A stretch of 64,000 nucleotides of DNA from Haloarchaeobius salinus (GTDB lineage: Archaea > Halobacteriota > Halobacteria > Halobacteriales > Natrialbaceae), in assembly GCF_024464185.1 (NCBI RefSeq), contig NZ_JANHAU010000001.1, forward strand, positions 496,001-560,000. Reading direction: 5' to 3'. How positions within the stretch are numbered: position 1 is the first letter of the stretch; every line of letters starts with the position of its first letter. Made by a program: the position numbers and the translations under genes. The notes under the pieces were generated by a model. The model was not told where the DNA came from. It saw nothing but the letters and a program-made list of their open reading frames with translations, and searched no databases. Below are positions 18,397 to 27,986 of the stretch, in pieces.

Positions 18397-20229
18397 ATGG
18401 CCGTCCCAGAACCGACGACGGCGATGCTCGTGGTGTTCGCCATCACGGGTGTGGCGTTGCTCGCGTTCGTGACGGAAGTGGTCTCGCCGGACGTGACCGC
18501 CCTCGCGGTCCTCGTCTCGCTGGTCGTCCTCGAACCGTGGACCACGGTCGACCCCGCGACGGCCCTCTCGGGCTTCGCCAGCGCCGCGACGATCACCATC
18601 ATGGCGATGTACATGCTGAGCGAGGGGGTCCAGCGGACCGGTGCGGTCCAGCGCCTCGGCGCGTTCCTCGGCCGCGTCACGGGTGGCGACGAGCGCCGCG
18701 TCCTCGCCGCGACGGTCGGCACGACCGGACCGCTCGCCGGCATCGTCAACAACACCCCCGTCGTCGCCGTCTTCATCCCGATGATCGGCGACCTCGCCGA
18801 GGAGAGCCACCTCTCGCCCTCGAAGTTCCTCATCCCGCTGTCGTACGCCGCGATGCTCGGGGGGACGTTGACGCTCATCGGGACGGCGACGAACATCATC
18901 GCCTCCGACCTCGTCGCGACGGACCTGGTGCCCGACCACGGCCCCATCGGGATGTTCGAACTCACGCCGCTCGGTATCGTGATCCTGCTCGTCGGGAGCC
19001 TGTACCTGCTGACGGTCGCACCGCGGCTCCTGCCCGAGCGTGTGCCGCCGACGCTCGACGTGACGGACACGTACGAGGTCAGCGACTACCTCGCACAGGT
19101 CCAGGTCCGCGAATCGTCGGGACTGGTCGGCCAGCGTGTCGAGGACGCGTTCACCTCGATGGAGCTCGACGTGGACGTGCTCCAGCTCGTCCGCGACGAC
19201 GAGGTGTTCATCGCGCCGGGGAGCGACCGCGACGTCATGGCGGGCGACGTGCTCACCGTCCGGGCGAACCTGCAGGACGTGAACCGGTTCGCGGAGGCGT
19301 ACGACCTCCGGCAACTCCCCCGCGAGGAGGTCACCGGCGACAGCCTCAGCGCGCCGTGGATACGCGGCGAACTCATCGAACTCGCCATCCCGCCGGAGTC
19401 CGAGTTCGTGGGCGACACTCTCGCGGAGCTGCGGTTCCGGGAACGGTACGGCGGGACGGTCATGGCGATCCGGCGCGGGAGCCAGGTCACCCACGAACGA
19501 CTCGACGCGTTCGAGCTCTCGGGCGGTGACTCGCTGCTCGTCTACGCGACGTCGACGGCGGCGGAGCTCCTCGCGGACGAGGACGAGGTGCTGGTGACGC
19601 GGGGTCCGCGTGACGGGACGGAGAAGCCCCCGCTCTCGCCGAAGACGCCCGTCGCCATCGGCATCCTCCTCACCGTCATCGGGCTCGCGGCGTTCACGCA
19701 CTTCCCCATCGTCGTCACCGCACTCGGCGGCGTCGTCGCGATGGTCCTCACGGGCTGTCTCGACATCGACGACGCCTACGACGCGGTGTCGTGGAACGTC
19801 ATCTTCCTGCTGGCGGGTATCCTCCCGCTGTCGGCGGCGCTGCAGGCCTCCGGCGGCGCGGGCTACCTCGCCGACCTGTTGGTGCTGGCGGCCGAGGGAG
19901 CCGACCCGCTGCTCGTCGTCGGCGCGTTCTACGTGCTGACGGGGCTGCTCGCGAACGTCATCACGCCGGTCGCGAGCGTCGCCCTGCTGGTACCGGTGGC
20001 GGCTCGCTCCGCGAGCGAGCTGGCCGCGGACCCGTTCTCGTTCGTGCTCGCGGTCACCTTCGCCGGCTCGACGGCGTTCATGACCCCCATCGGCTACCAG
20101 ACGAACCTGATGGTGTACGGTCCCGGCGGCTACCGGTTCACGGACTACCTGCGCGTCGGCGCGCCGCTCCAGCTGCTGCTCGCGGTCGTGACGACGCTGG
20201 GTATCGGTGTGCTGTGGCCACCGGGGTGA
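18397..20229 (+). CDS. SLC13-family sodium/anion symporter with two TrkA-C domains
   Basis: The 610-residue membrane protein has two halves of hydrophobic helices (about 8-210 and 410-605) joined by a soluble insert that carries two RCK-C/TrkA-C domains (about 215-300 and 315-405). The hairpin motifs [12 protein letters not shown] (near 113) and a matching [14 protein letters not shown] (near 515) are the substrate-binding signatures of the DASS/SLC13 family, which imports dicarboxylates, sulfate or other anions with sodium. The TrkA-C inserts likely sense a nucleotide or ligand. The substrate is not decidable from sequence. Confidence 0.88.
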   Translation: MAVPEPTTAMLVVFAITGVALLAFVTEVVSPDVTALAVLVSLVVLEPWTTVDPATALSGFASAATITIMAMYMLSEGVQRTGAVQRLGAFLGRVTGGDERRVLAATVGTTGPLAGIVNNTPVVAVFIPMIGDLAEESHLSPSKFLIPLSYAAMLGGTLTLIGTATNIIASDLVATDLVPDHGPIGMFELTPLGIVILLVGSLYLLTVAPRLLPERVPPTLDVTDTYEVSDYLAQVQVRESSGLVGQRVEDAFTSMELDVDVLQLVRDDEVFIAPGSDRDVMAGDVLTVRANLQDVNRFAEAYDLRQLPREEVTGDSLSAPWIRGELIELAIPPESEFVGDTLAELRFRERYGGTVMAIRRGSQVTHERLDAFELSGGDSLLVYATSTAAELLADEDEVLVTRGPRDGTEKPPLSPKTPVAIGILLTVIGLAAFTHFPIVVTALGGVVAMVLTGCLDIDDAYDAVSWNVIFLLAGILPLSAALQASGGAGYLADLLVLAAEGADPLLVVGAFYVLTGLLANVITPVASVALLVPVAARSASELAADPFSFVLAVTFAGSTAFMTPIGYQTNLMVYGPGGYRFTDYLRVGAPLQLLLAVVTTLGIGVLWPPG

Positions 20230-20344
20230 CGCGTCAGTCCCCGTACCCGTCGATTCCGCGCCGCGCTCGTCCCGGAGCGTGGCGTCTGAGAACGGTGGGT
20301 TTATCAGTCGCTCGGGGGTAGTCGTAGCCAAGATTACTCTCGAT

Positions 20345-21580
20345 ATGGCAGGAAACCATCAACAACCGGAGGTGAACATCGGACTCGTCGGCCACGTCGA
20401 CCACGGGAAGACGACACTCGTACAGGCGCTCAGTGGCGAGTGGACCGACCAGCACTCCGAGGAGATGAAGCGTGGCATCTCCATCCGCCTCGGCTACGCC
20501 GACGCCACGTTCCGCCGCTGCCCCGAGTGCGAGGGTGCCGACGCGTACACCGTCGCCGACCACTGCGAGGAACACGACGTCGACACCGAGGTCGTCCGCA
20601 CGGTCTCGTTCGTCGACGCACCCGGTCACGAGACGCTGATGGCGACGATGCTCTCCGGCGCGGCCATCATGGACGGCGCGGTCCTCGTCGTGAGCGCGAC
20701 CGAGGACGTGCCCCAGGCCCAGACCGAGGAGCACCTGATGGCGCTGGACATCATCGGCATCGAGAACATCGTCATCGCCCAGAACAAGGTCGACCTCGTC
20801 GACGCCGACCGCGCCCGCGAGAACTACGAGCAGATCACGGAGTTCGTCTCGGGTACCGTCGCCGAGGACGCCCCCATCATCCCGGTCAGCGCGGGACAGA
20901 ACGTCAACATGGACGTCCTCATCGACGCCATCGAGACGCGCATCCCGACCCCCGACCGCGACCCCGACGCCGACGCACGGATGCACGTCGCACGGTCGTT
21001 CGACATCAACCGCCCGGGCACCACATGGGACCAGCTCAAAGGCGGCGTCATCGGCGGCTCGCTCGTCAGCGGCCGACTCCACACCGACGACGACGTCGAG
21101 GTCCGTCCGGGCCGTGAGGTCGAGGAGGGCGGCCAGACCGAGTACCGGCCCATCGAGACGACCGTCCGGTCGCTCCAGGCCGGCGGCCAGACAGTCGACG
21201 AGGCGTCGCCGGGCGGCCTGCTCGGCGTCGGCACCGGGCTCGACCCGTCCTACACGAAGGGCGACGCGCTCGCGGGACAGATCGCCGGCCCGCCGGGGAC
21301 GCTCCCGCCGACGTGGGAGTCGTTCACCATGTCCGTCGACCTGCTCGACCGCGTCGTCGGCGACGACATGGGCGAGGTCGAGGACGTCAACACCGGCGAG
21401 CCGCTGATGCTCACGGTCGGCACCGCCACCACGGTCGGTGCGGTCACCTCCGCCCGCGACGGCGAGTGCGAGGTCAACCTGAAGCGGCCGGTGTGTGCTT
21501 CCGACGGCGCGAAGATCGCCATCAATCGTCGGGTCGGTGCACGCTGGCGGCTCATCGGGGTCGGCACGCTCCAGGGATAG
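20345..21580 (+). CDS. eif2g: Translation initiation factor aIF2, gamma subunit
   Basis: The 411-residue GTPase carries initiator tRNA to the small ribosomal subunit as the core of aIF2. G1 GHVDHGKT is at 16-23, switch I has [11 protein letters not shown], the zinc-knuckle cysteines lie in CPEC near 59-62 and a further Cys near 74, G3 is DAPGHE and G4 NKVD. Domains II and III follow. The ATG is set by [23 protein letters not shown] alignment, and a TTTAT box lies about 45 nt upstream. It heads a cluster with PIN, Rpo7, Spt4 and dephospho-CoA kinase genes with spacings of 0-5 nt, so it probably leads that operon. Confidence 0.97.
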   Translation: MAGNHQQPEVNIGLVGHVDHGKTTLVQALSGEWTDQHSEEMKRGISIRLGYADATFRRCPECEGADAYTVADHCEEHDVDTEVVRTVSFVDAPGHETLMATMLSGAAIMDGAVLVVSATEDVPQAQTEEHLMALDIIGIENIVIAQNKVDLVDADRARENYEQITEFVSGTVAEDAPIIPVSAGQNVNMDVLIDAIETRIPTPDRDPDADARMHVARSFDINRPGTTWDQLKGGVIGGSLVSGRLHTDDDVEVRPGREVEEGGQTEYRPIETTVRSLQAGGQTVDEASPGGLLGVGTGLDPSYTKGDALAGQIAGPPGTLPPTWESFTMSVDLLDRVVGDDMGEVEDVNTGEPLMLTVGTATTVGAVTSARDGECEVNLKRPVCASDGAKIAINRRVGARWRLIGVGTLQG

Positions 21581-21583
21581 CCG

Positions 21584-21970
21584 ATGTCGACACGGGTCGT
21601 CCTCGATACGAGCGCGCTCATGATGCCCGTCGAGCTGGACGTGCGGCTGTTCGACGAGCTGGACCGCCTCGTGGAGGGCGTCGACCCGGTCGCGCCGCAG
21701 GCGGTCGTCGAGGAGCTCCGTCGCCTCTCCGAGAAGGGCGGCGAGGAGGGCACCGCCGCGAACGTCGGTCACGACCTCGTCACCGAACGCTGTCTCGTCG
21801 TCGACACGGAGGAATCGTACGCGGACGACGCCATCGTCGAACTCGCCCGCGAGGGCCACGCCGCGTACGTCGTCACGAACGACCTGCCCCTGCGCGACCG
21901 CGTGCTGGACGCGGGCGTTCCGGTAATAGCTTTACGGGGCAAGAACAAACTCGCAGTAACTCAACCATAA
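21584..21970 (+). CDS. PIN-domain ribonuclease-like protein
   Basis: The 128-residue PIN-domain protein has the acidic metal site spread over Asp8 (VVLDTSALM), the conserved Glu near 44, Asp near 84-85 (YADDAIVE) and Asp near 101-106 (VTNDLPLRD). Archaeal proteins of this kind resemble Fcf1/Utp24 and Nob1-type rRNA-processing nucleases more than VapC toxins. No antitoxin gene is present, and the position between aIF2-gamma and Rpo7 points to RNA maturation rather than toxin function. The start is 3 nt after the aIF2-gamma stop. Confidence 0.85.
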   Translation: MSTRVVLDTSALMMPVELDVRLFDELDRLVEGVDPVAPQAVVEELRRLSEKGGEEGTAANVGHDLVTERCLVVDTEESYADDAIVELAREGHAAYVVTNDLPLRDRVLDAGVPVIALRGKNKLAVTQP

Positions 21971-21974
21971 ACAG

Positions 21975-22544
21975 ATGTACAAACGCGTCAGGCTCAAGGA
22001 CACGGTCGAGGTGCCGCCGGAGGAGCTCGGGGACGTCAGCCCGGACCTCGTGAAGAAACTGCTGCAGGACAAGCTCGAAGGTCGCATGGACGAGGACGTC
22101 GGGAGCGTCGTCACCGTGACGAAGGTCCACGACATCGGCGAGGGCACCGTCCTCCCGAACCGTCCGGGCGTCTACTACGAGGCGGACTTCGACGCGGTCA
22201 CGTTCGACCCGCAGATGCAGGAGGTCGTCGACGGGACCGTCGTCGAGGTCGTCGAGTTCGGTGCCTTCGTCGGCATCGGCCCGGTCGACGGGCTGCTCCA
22301 CGTCTCCCAGATCTCGGACGAGTACCTCGCGTTCGACCACGAGAACCAGCAGCTCGCCTCCAGCGAGTCCAACCGCACGCTCGGCGTCGACGACGCCGTC
22401 CGGGCGCGCATCGTCACGAAGAGCATCGACGAGCGCAACCCGCGGGACTCCAAGATCGGGCTGACGGCGAAACAGCCCGGGCTCGGCAAGCACGGCTGGC
22501 TCGAGGAGGACAGACAGAAGCGCGAAGCGCAGGCGGGTGATTAG
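21975..22544 (+). CDS. rpo7: RNA polymerase subunit Rpo7 (RpoE')
   Basis: The 189-residue homologue of eukaryotic Rpb7 has an N-terminal RNP-like domain (about 1-80, MYKRVRLKDTVEVPP) and a C-terminal S1 RNA-binding domain (about 82-165, with VVEFGAFVGIGPVDGLLHVSQI). With Rpo4 it forms the stalk of archaeal RNA polymerase and guides the nascent transcript. It is directly followed by Spt4, which starts at the next base, so they are co-translated. Length fits the family. Confidence 0.96.
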   Translation: MYKRVRLKDTVEVPPEELGDVSPDLVKKLLQDKLEGRMDEDVGSVVTVTKVHDIGEGTVLPNRPGVYYEADFDAVTFDPQMQEVVDGTVVEVVEFGAFVGIGPVDGLLHVSQISDEYLAFDHENQQLASSESNRTLGVDDAVRARIVTKSIDERNPRDSKIGLTAKQPGLGKHGWLEEDRQKREAQAGD

Positions 22545-22742
22545 ATGGCGCAAGACAGAGTCGTCTGCCGCGAGTGCCACCGGGTGAACGAGCCGAACAA
22601 CGCGACGTGTGACTCCTGTGGCTCCAGTTCGCTGACGGAGGACTGGGCGGGCTACGTCATCATCGCCCATCCCGAGACGTCCGCCATCGCCACCGAGATG
22701 GAGGTCACGGAGCCCGGCAAGTACGCGCTGAAGGTCCGCTGA
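22545..22742 (+). CDS. spt4: Transcription elongation factor Spt4 (RpoE'')
   Basis: The 65-residue zinc protein has CRECH and CDSCG pairs near the N-terminus and then the GYVIIAHPETSAIA core that pairs with the NGN domain of Spt5. Spt4-Spt5 clamps RNA polymerase and raises processivity. It begins at the base after the Rpo7 stop and ends one base before the GTG of the next gene. Confidence 0.95.
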   Translation: MAQDRVVCRECHRVNEPNNATCDSCGSSSLTEDWAGYVIIAHPETSAIATEMEVTEPGKYALKVR

Positions 22743-22743
22743 C

Positions 22744-23286
22744 GTGAGCGGGGACAGCGACGGCACGGTCGTGCTTACGCTGCCCGAGTCGCTCCGCAGC
22801 GCGTTCAAGGAGCCGCTGGGCCCGGTCGAGACCGACGCGAAGGTGCTGCTGCAGGATGTCTCCGGCCCGCTCGTCGCCGTCGGCGACATCGTCACCTACC
22901 ACTTCGTGAGCGCCGGGCGACAGCCGGACGTGGCGCTGGTCGACGAGCGCACGAAGCGTGCGCCGGTCGACGAGGCCGTCCGCGAGGCGGTCGTCGACGC
23001 CGACGTGACCGTGCCGAATCCGGCCGGAACTATCACCGAGGAGCTGCTCGTCGCGCTCCGCGGGGCGCTCGAAGACGGCGAGACGACGACCATCTTCGTC
23101 GACGGCGAGGAGGACCTCGCGACGCTGCCCGCGGTACTGCTGGCACCGGAGGGCGCGAGCGTCGTCTACGGCCAGCCCGACGAGGGGATGGTCCACGTCG
23201 AGGTCACGTCGGAGAACAAACGGAAGATGCAGTCGTTGCTCGACCGGATGAACGGCGACCACGAGCGGGTCGCCGAGCTGCTCTAG
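22744..23286 (+). CDS. GTP-dependent dephospho-CoA kinase (DUF359)
   Basis: The 180-residue member of the archaeal DUF359 family catalyses the last step of CoA synthesis using GTP, as shown for Thermococcus. Family landmarks include LQDVSGPLVAVGDIVTYHF, the NPAGTITEEL segment and VDGEEDLATLPAVLLAPEG near the C-terminal half. The GTG start lies one base after the Spt4 stop, and the operon position is the usual archaeal one. Its stop codon TAG shares the four bases CTAG (23283-23286) with the stop of the opposing transducer gene. Confidence 0.9.
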   Translation: MSGDSDGTVVLTLPESLRSAFKEPLGPVETDAKVLLQDVSGPLVAVGDIVTYHFVSAGRQPDVALVDERTKRAPVDEAVREAVVDADVTVPNPAGTITEELLVALRGALEDGETTTIFVDGEEDLATLPAVLLAPEGASVVYGQPDEGMVHVEVTSENKRKMQSLLDRMNGDHERVAELL

Positions 23287-25742
23287 TTCTCGTCCGGCGC
23301 GTCGCCGAACTCGAACTCCACGTCGTCGGAGACCGATTCTTCTCCGCTCGCGTCTGCGTTGCCGCCTGCGTCGACGTCCGCAACCGCGTCCGCGTCGAGC
23401 ACCTGCTCGTCGAGCGTGTCGGAAAGCGTCAGTTCCTCGCCGAGCAGGCCCTCCGCGCCGTCGCCCGCATCGGTCGTGAAGCGGTCGAGTGCCTCGCTCA
23501 GGCGCGACGCCTGCTGGCTGAGCGAGCCGGCGCTGTTGGACACCTCGGTGAGCGCGGTGGTCTGCTCCTCGGCGGCGGCGGCGACGTTCTCGGCCTCGCT
23601 GGTGGTCTCCTCGGAGATGGTCGCCGCGTCGTCGACCATCGCCACGACCTCCTGGGTGGAGGCAGCCTGCTCCTCGGTCGCTGCCGAGATCTCCTGGACG
23701 CCGGTGTTGGTCTCCCCGGCGTACTCGGCGATCTCGTCTAAGGCGTCGACCGCACGTTCGACCGACTCGACGTTCTCGGAGACGCGTTCGGCCGTGTTCT
23801 GGACCTCGGTCGCGGTCTCGTCGGTCTGCTCCTGGATGCGTTCGAGGCGCTCCTCGATGTCCTCGGCGGCTGCCTTCGTGTCCTCTGCGAGCTCCTTGAC
23901 CTGCTGGGCGACGACCGCGAACCCTTCGCCTTCGCCGTCGGCGTTCCCGGCTGCACCGCGTGAGGCCTCGATGTTCGCGTTCAGCGCGAGCATGTTCGTC
24001 TCCTTCGCGAGGTCGGTGATGAACTCGGTCAGCTCGTCGATCTGCTGCATCTCGTCCTCGAGCTCGGCGATGGCGTCGACGGCCGCCTCGGAGTCCGTCT
24101 CGATCTCGCGCATCCCCTCGATGGCGTCCTCGGCCGCGTCGCGACCGGTGCGGCCGGTCTCGGCGGTCCGCTCTGCGATGTCGGCGACCTCGTTCGAGGA
24201 GGCCGCGATCTCCTCCGTGGTCGTCGAGAGGCTCTCCATCTCGCCGCTGACGTTCTGGAGGCTCTGGTTCTGCCGTTCCGCGCCGTCCGAGATCTCCTGG
24301 ATGGATTCGGTCACCTGCTCGGACGCCGACCGGACCTCCTCGCTGGAGGCGGTCACCTGCTCCGAGGCGGTCGCGACCTCGCTCGCGAAGCGCTTGAGCC
24401 GCTCGACGGTCGTCTCGATCTCGCCGATCATCTCGTTGAACTCCGTCGCGATCTCGCTCATCGCGTCGGACTCGGACTCGGCGTTCATGCGGGCGGTGAA
24501 GTCGCCGTCCCCGCAGGACTGCATCACCCGGGCGTACTGGTCGGCCTTCTGCTCCAGGTGCCGGTTCATCTCCTCGGCCTCGGCCTGGGCGAGCTCGGCG
24601 GCCTCGCGTGCCTCGTTGGCGTTCTGGATCTGCTCGCGCAGGGCGTCACGCATCGAGGCGAAGCCCGCGTACAGCTGCCCGATGTTGTCGACCCGGCCGG
24701 TCTCGAAGTCGACGTTCAGGTCGCCCTCCTCCATCTGTTCGGCCTTCCCGCGGAGGCGGTCAATGGAGGTCGCGGTGTTCCGGCCGAGCACCGCACCGAC
24801 GAGACCGATGAGCAGGACGATGCCGCCGGTGACGTACAGCCCGTACTCGGAGATGTCGGAGACGACGCCGTACGCATCGTCCTGGGGCTTGTGGACGGCG
24901 ACGACCCAGTCGGTGCCCTCGACCGGTGCGTAGCCGGCCACGTAGGCGTCCCTGAGGCCGTAGGAGCTGCTGTCGAGGACGCTGTCGGGCGAGCTCGCCG
25001 TGAGCGCCGCGCTGTCGTTGCTGCTGCCGCCGGCGACGCCCGTGATCTCCCCGGCACGGTTCGCGTCGTAGCTCTCGCCGAAGAACACCGAGGAGAACTG
25101 GTCGTCGAAGACGATGGTCCCGTCGCCGTCCATGACGACGGTCGCACCGGAGTCGCCGACGGTCCCGCGCAAGTTCAGCGAGTAGGCGTCGGCGCTCATC
25201 GTCAGCAGGACGGCGTGGCCGTCACCGGTCGCCGCGGCGTAGGTGACCGCCTGGAGCTGGCCGTTCTGGTAGACGTCGACCAGCCGGGGGTTCTCTGTGC
25301 CTGCGATGTCGTCGAGCGCGCTGGTCGACGACATCCCGAGGCTGTCGATACCCTCGCCCTCGAACCCGCGCGTGCTCGCCTCGATGGTCTGGTCGTCGAG
25401 GCTGACGTACTCGATGGCCTCGACGTCCTCGAGGGTACTCCGCTGTGACAACATGTTCGAGATCCGGGTCGTATCCCCGCTCTCGACCGTCTCCGACGTG
25501 CTCAGGATACGGGTCAGCTGCTTGTTCCGTTCGTTCCACTTCGCGAGCTCGTTCGCCTCCTGGTTGGCGAGGATCTCGTACTCGTCGTTGGTCCCCTGCT
25601 TGACCTCCTGTTCGACCTGTGCTGTCGCGGCGAGCCCCACCGCCCCGACCACGATACCGAGGAGAACGAGTGCGATAGCGAACTTCAGTGCGTACCGTCT
25701 CCGAATCGCGTTCGGAACGAGCATCCGGACAAGTTGGAACAT
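23283..25742 (-). CDS. Methyl-accepting chemotaxis transducer (Htr type)
   Basis: The 819-residue transducer has one membrane helix near 16-40, a Cache-like extracellular sensor (about 42-295), a second helix near 300-320, HAMP (about 320-372), coiled coils and a methyl-accepting signalling domain whose hairpin tip region (LAKETNMLALNANIEASRGAAG) lies near 580-600. It signals to CheA/CheW to control the archaellum. The acidic tail is typical of haloarchaeal transducers. It opposes the information-processing cluster on both sides, which suggests later insertion. The ligand is unknown. Confidence 0.93.
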   Translation of the reverse strand: MFQLVRMLVPNAIRRRYALKFAIALVLLGIVVGAVGLAATAQVEQEVKQGTNDEYEILANQEANELAKWNERNKQLTRILSTSETVESGDTTRISNMLSQRSTLEDVEAIEYVSLDDQTIEASTRGFEGEGIDSLGMSSTSALDDIAGTENPRLVDVYQNGQLQAVTYAAATGDGHAVLLTMSADAYSLNLRGTVGDSGATVVMDGDGTIVFDDQFSSVFFGESYDANRAGEITGVAGGSSNDSAALTASSPDSVLDSSSYGLRDAYVAGYAPVEGTDWVVAVHKPQDDAYGVVSDISEYGLYVTGGIVLLIGLVGAVLGRNTATSIDRLRGKAEQMEEGDLNVDFETGRVDNIGQLYAGFASMRDALREQIQNANEAREAAELAQAEAEEMNRHLEQKADQYARVMQSCGDGDFTARMNAESESDAMSEIATEFNEMIGEIETTVERLKRFASEVATASEQVTASSEEVRSASEQVTESIQEISDGAERQNQSLQNVSGEMESLSTTTEEIAASSNEVADIAERTAETGRTGRDAAEDAIEGMREIETDSEAAVDAIAELEDEMQQIDELTEFITDLAKETNMLALNANIEASRGAAGNADGEGEGFAVVAQQVKELAEDTKAAAEDIEERLERIQEQTDETATEVQNTAERVSENVESVERAVDALDEIAEYAGETNTGVQEISAATEEQAASTQEVVAMVDDAATISEETTSEAENVAAAAEEQTTALTEVSNSAGSLSQQASRLSEALDRFTTDAGDGAEGLLGEELTLSDTLDEQVLDADAVADVDAGGNADASGEESVSDDVEFEFGDAPDEN

Positions 25743-25957
25743 ACGCTTGAATTTAGTGGCTTATTCATAAAGCTCTCGGCAGATATTGTCACTCGAATCT
25801 CACTCCGCTATCGCGCCCCGTGACGAAGACGGGCCCGTGACGGACCCGTGTGACGTTGCGGCACTCGCTCGCCGAACACCCGTCGCCTCAGCGGTCGAAC
25901 CTCCCACTTCGAAATCCTTTTACCCGCTTCGCGGGGTAGATTAGGTAACTGGATACC

Positions 25958-26269
25958 ATGGACATCGAGATACTCTCGGAGGAGGAGAACCCCATGTTGC
26001 ACCGAACGGACGTCAAGTTCGAGATGGTCCACGAGGAAGCGACCCCGTCTCGTCTCTCGGTTCGCGACAGCCTGGCGGCCATGCTGAACAAGGACGCGGA
26101 CGAAGTCGTCGTCCGCAAACTCGACACGAAGTTCGGGATGCGCAAGACCGTCGGGCACGCGAAGGTGTACGACACCGCAGAGCGCGCCCAGGACGTCGAA
26201 CAGGACCACATGCTCGACCGCAACAAGATCGTCGCCGACGAGGCCGGCGAGGAAGCCGAGGAGGCCTAA
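25958..26269 (+). CDS. rps24e: Small-subunit ribosomal protein S24e
   Basis: The 103-residue protein starts [19 protein letters not shown] and contains the conserved [20 protein letters not shown] segment of S24e, followed by an acidic haloarchaeal tail. It is a component of the 30S body. A TTTTAC box lies about 35-40 nt upstream. S27ae follows after one base, then Kae1-Bud32 with no gap, so the three form an operon. Confidence 0.96.
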   Translation: MDIEILSEEENPMLHRTDVKFEMVHEEATPSRLSVRDSLAAMLNKDADEVVVRKLDTKFGMRKTVGHAKVYDTAERAQDVEQDHMLDRNKIVADEAGEEAEEA

Positions 26270-26270
26270 G

Positions 26271-26405
26271 ATGGCACGCTACGAGTACTACAACGACGAC
26301 GGCGAGGCGGAGCGAGAGCTGTGCCCCCGCTGTGGCGACACGTTCCTCGGCGACTACGGGGACCGAAAGCACTGCGGGAAGTGCTCCTACACCGAGTGGG
26401 AGTAG
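26271..26405 (+). CDS. rps27ae: Small-subunit ribosomal protein S27ae
   Basis: The 44-residue zinc ribosomal protein has Cys18/Cys21 (CPRCG) and Cys35/Cys38 (CGKC) as the zinc site and the short Tyr-rich N-terminus MARYEYYND. It is too short for most gene callers. The start is one base after the S24e stop, and the stop abuts the ATG of the Kae1-Bud32 gene. Confidence 0.95.
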   Translation: MARYEYYNDDGEAERELCPRCGDTFLGDYGDRKHCGKCSYTEWE

Positions 26406-27983
26406 ATGCGCGTCCTCGGCGTCGAGGGCACGGCCTGGTGCGCCAGTGCCGCCTGCTACGACGCTGAGGCCGACAGCGTTCTCATCGAATCCGACGCGTA
26501 CGAACCGGAGAGCGGCGGCATCCATCCGCGCGAGGCCGCCGAGCACATGCAGGAGGCCCTGCCCGCGGTCGTCGAGCGGGTCCTCGAACGGGTCGACGGC
26601 CCCGTCGACGCCGTCGCGTTCTCGCGTGGCCCCGGCCTCGGCCCCTGTCTCCGCATCGTCGGCACCACCGCACGGGCGCTCGCCGGCTCGCTCGACGTGC
26701 CGCTCGTCGGCGTCAACCACATGGTCGCCCACCTCGAGATCGGCCGCCACCGTTCTGGCTTCGAATCGCCGGTCTGTCTGAACGCCAGCGGCGCGAACGC
26801 CCACCTGCTCGGCTACCGGGACGGCCGCTACCGCGTGCTCGGCGAGACGATGGACACGGGCGTCGGCAACGCCATCGACAAGTTCACGCGTCACGTCGGC
26901 TGGTCGCACCCGGGCGGCCCGAAGGTCGAGGCCCACGCCGCAGACGGGGAGTTCGTCGACCTGCCCTACGTCGTCAAGGGGATGGACTTCTCCTTCTCGG
27001 GCATCATGTCGGCGGCGAAGGGGGCCTACGACGACGGTGTCCCGGTCGCGGACGTCTGCTTCTCGCTGCAGGAGCACATCTTCGGGATGCTGACGGAGGT
27101 GTCGGAGCGGGCCCTCTCGCTCACCGGCAGCGACGAGCTCGTCCTCGGGGGCGGCGTCGGCCAGAACGCCCGCCTCAGGGAGATGCTGGAGACGATGTGC
27201 GAACAGCGCGGGGCCGAGTTCTTCGCGCCCGAGCCCCGGTTCCTTCGGGACAACGCCGGCATGATAGCGGTGCTCGGCGCGAAGATGCACGCCGCGGGCG
27301 ACACCCTCGCCATCCCCGACTCGGGCGTCGACCCGAACTTCCGGCCCGACGAGGTGCCCGTCACGTGGCGGGACGACGACGAGGACGTCGCCATCGCCCC
27401 CGAGTCGGGGCCGGTCCGGGGTGCCGAGGCCGTCGTCGAGTTCGACGGCGACACGGTTCGAAAACGGCGCGTCCCCAAGCGCTACCGCCACCCCGACCTC
27501 GACGCGACGCTGCGACGCGAACGGACGACACAGGAGGCCCGGCTGACGAGCCTCGCCAGACGGGTCGGCGTTCCGACGCCGGTCGTCCGCGACGTCGACG
27601 TCGGGTCGGCGACCATCGAGTTCGAGTACGTCGGTGCGTCGGACCTGCGAGACGCCCTCTCCGCGCCACGGGTCCGCGACGTGGGACGGCACCTCGCCAC
27701 CATCCACGCGGCCGGGTTCGTCCACGGGGACCCCACCACCCGGAACGTCCGGGTCGGCGGCGACGACGACCGTACGTACCTCGTCGACTTCGGGCTCGGC
27801 TACCACACCGACCACGTCGAGGACTACGCGATGGACCTGCACGTGTTCGACCAGAGCCTCGTCGGGACCGCCGACGCCCCCGACGAGCTGCGGGACGTGG
27901 TCCGCGACGGCTACCGCGAGGTCGGCGACGAGCAGGTGCTCACGCGGCTGCAGGACGTCGAAGGTCGCGGTCGGTACCGGTGA
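26406..27983 (+). CDS. Kae1-Bud32 fusion: tRNA t6A synthase and kinase
   Basis: The 525-residue fusion has an N-terminal Kae1/TsaD ASKHA-fold domain (about 1-325) with metal ligands His105 and His109 (NHMVAH). This domain makes N6-threonylcarbamoyladenosine at position 37 of ANN-decoding tRNAs. The C-terminal Bud32 kinase/ATPase domain (about 335-525) has HGDPTTRN near 440 and the metal-binding VDFGLG near 460. Both belong to the KEOPS complex. The fused form is usual in haloarchaea and methanococci. The start directly follows the S27ae stop. Confidence 0.95.
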   Translation: MRVLGVEGTAWCASAACYDAEADSVLIESDAYEPESGGIHPREAAEHMQEALPAVVERVLERVDGPVDAVAFSRGPGLGPCLRIVGTTARALAGSLDVPLVGVNHMVAHLEIGRHRSGFESPVCLNASGANAHLLGYRDGRYRVLGETMDTGVGNAIDKFTRHVGWSHPGGPKVEAHAADGEFVDLPYVVKGMDFSFSGIMSAAKGAYDDGVPVADVCFSLQEHIFGMLTEVSERALSLTGSDELVLGGGVGQNARLREMLETMCEQRGAEFFAPEPRFLRDNAGMIAVLGAKMHAAGDTLAIPDSGVDPNFRPDEVPVTWRDDDEDVAIAPESGPVRGAEAVVEFDGDTVRKRRVPKRYRHPDLDATLRRERTTQEARLTSLARRVGVPTPVVRDVDVGSATIEFEYVGASDLRDALSAPRVRDVGRHLATIHAAGFVHGDPTTRNVRVGGDDDRTYLVDFGLGYHTDHVEDYAMDLHVFDQSLVGTADAPDELRDVVRDGYREVGDEQVLTRLQDVEGRGRYR

Positions 27984-27986
27984 GAA

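Noticed and set aside
21584-21970. The PIN-domain gene as a toxin of a toxin-antitoxin pair.
   Set aside because: There is no antitoxin gene, and the position inside the aIF2-gamma/Rpo7/Spt4 operon fits an RNA-processing role.
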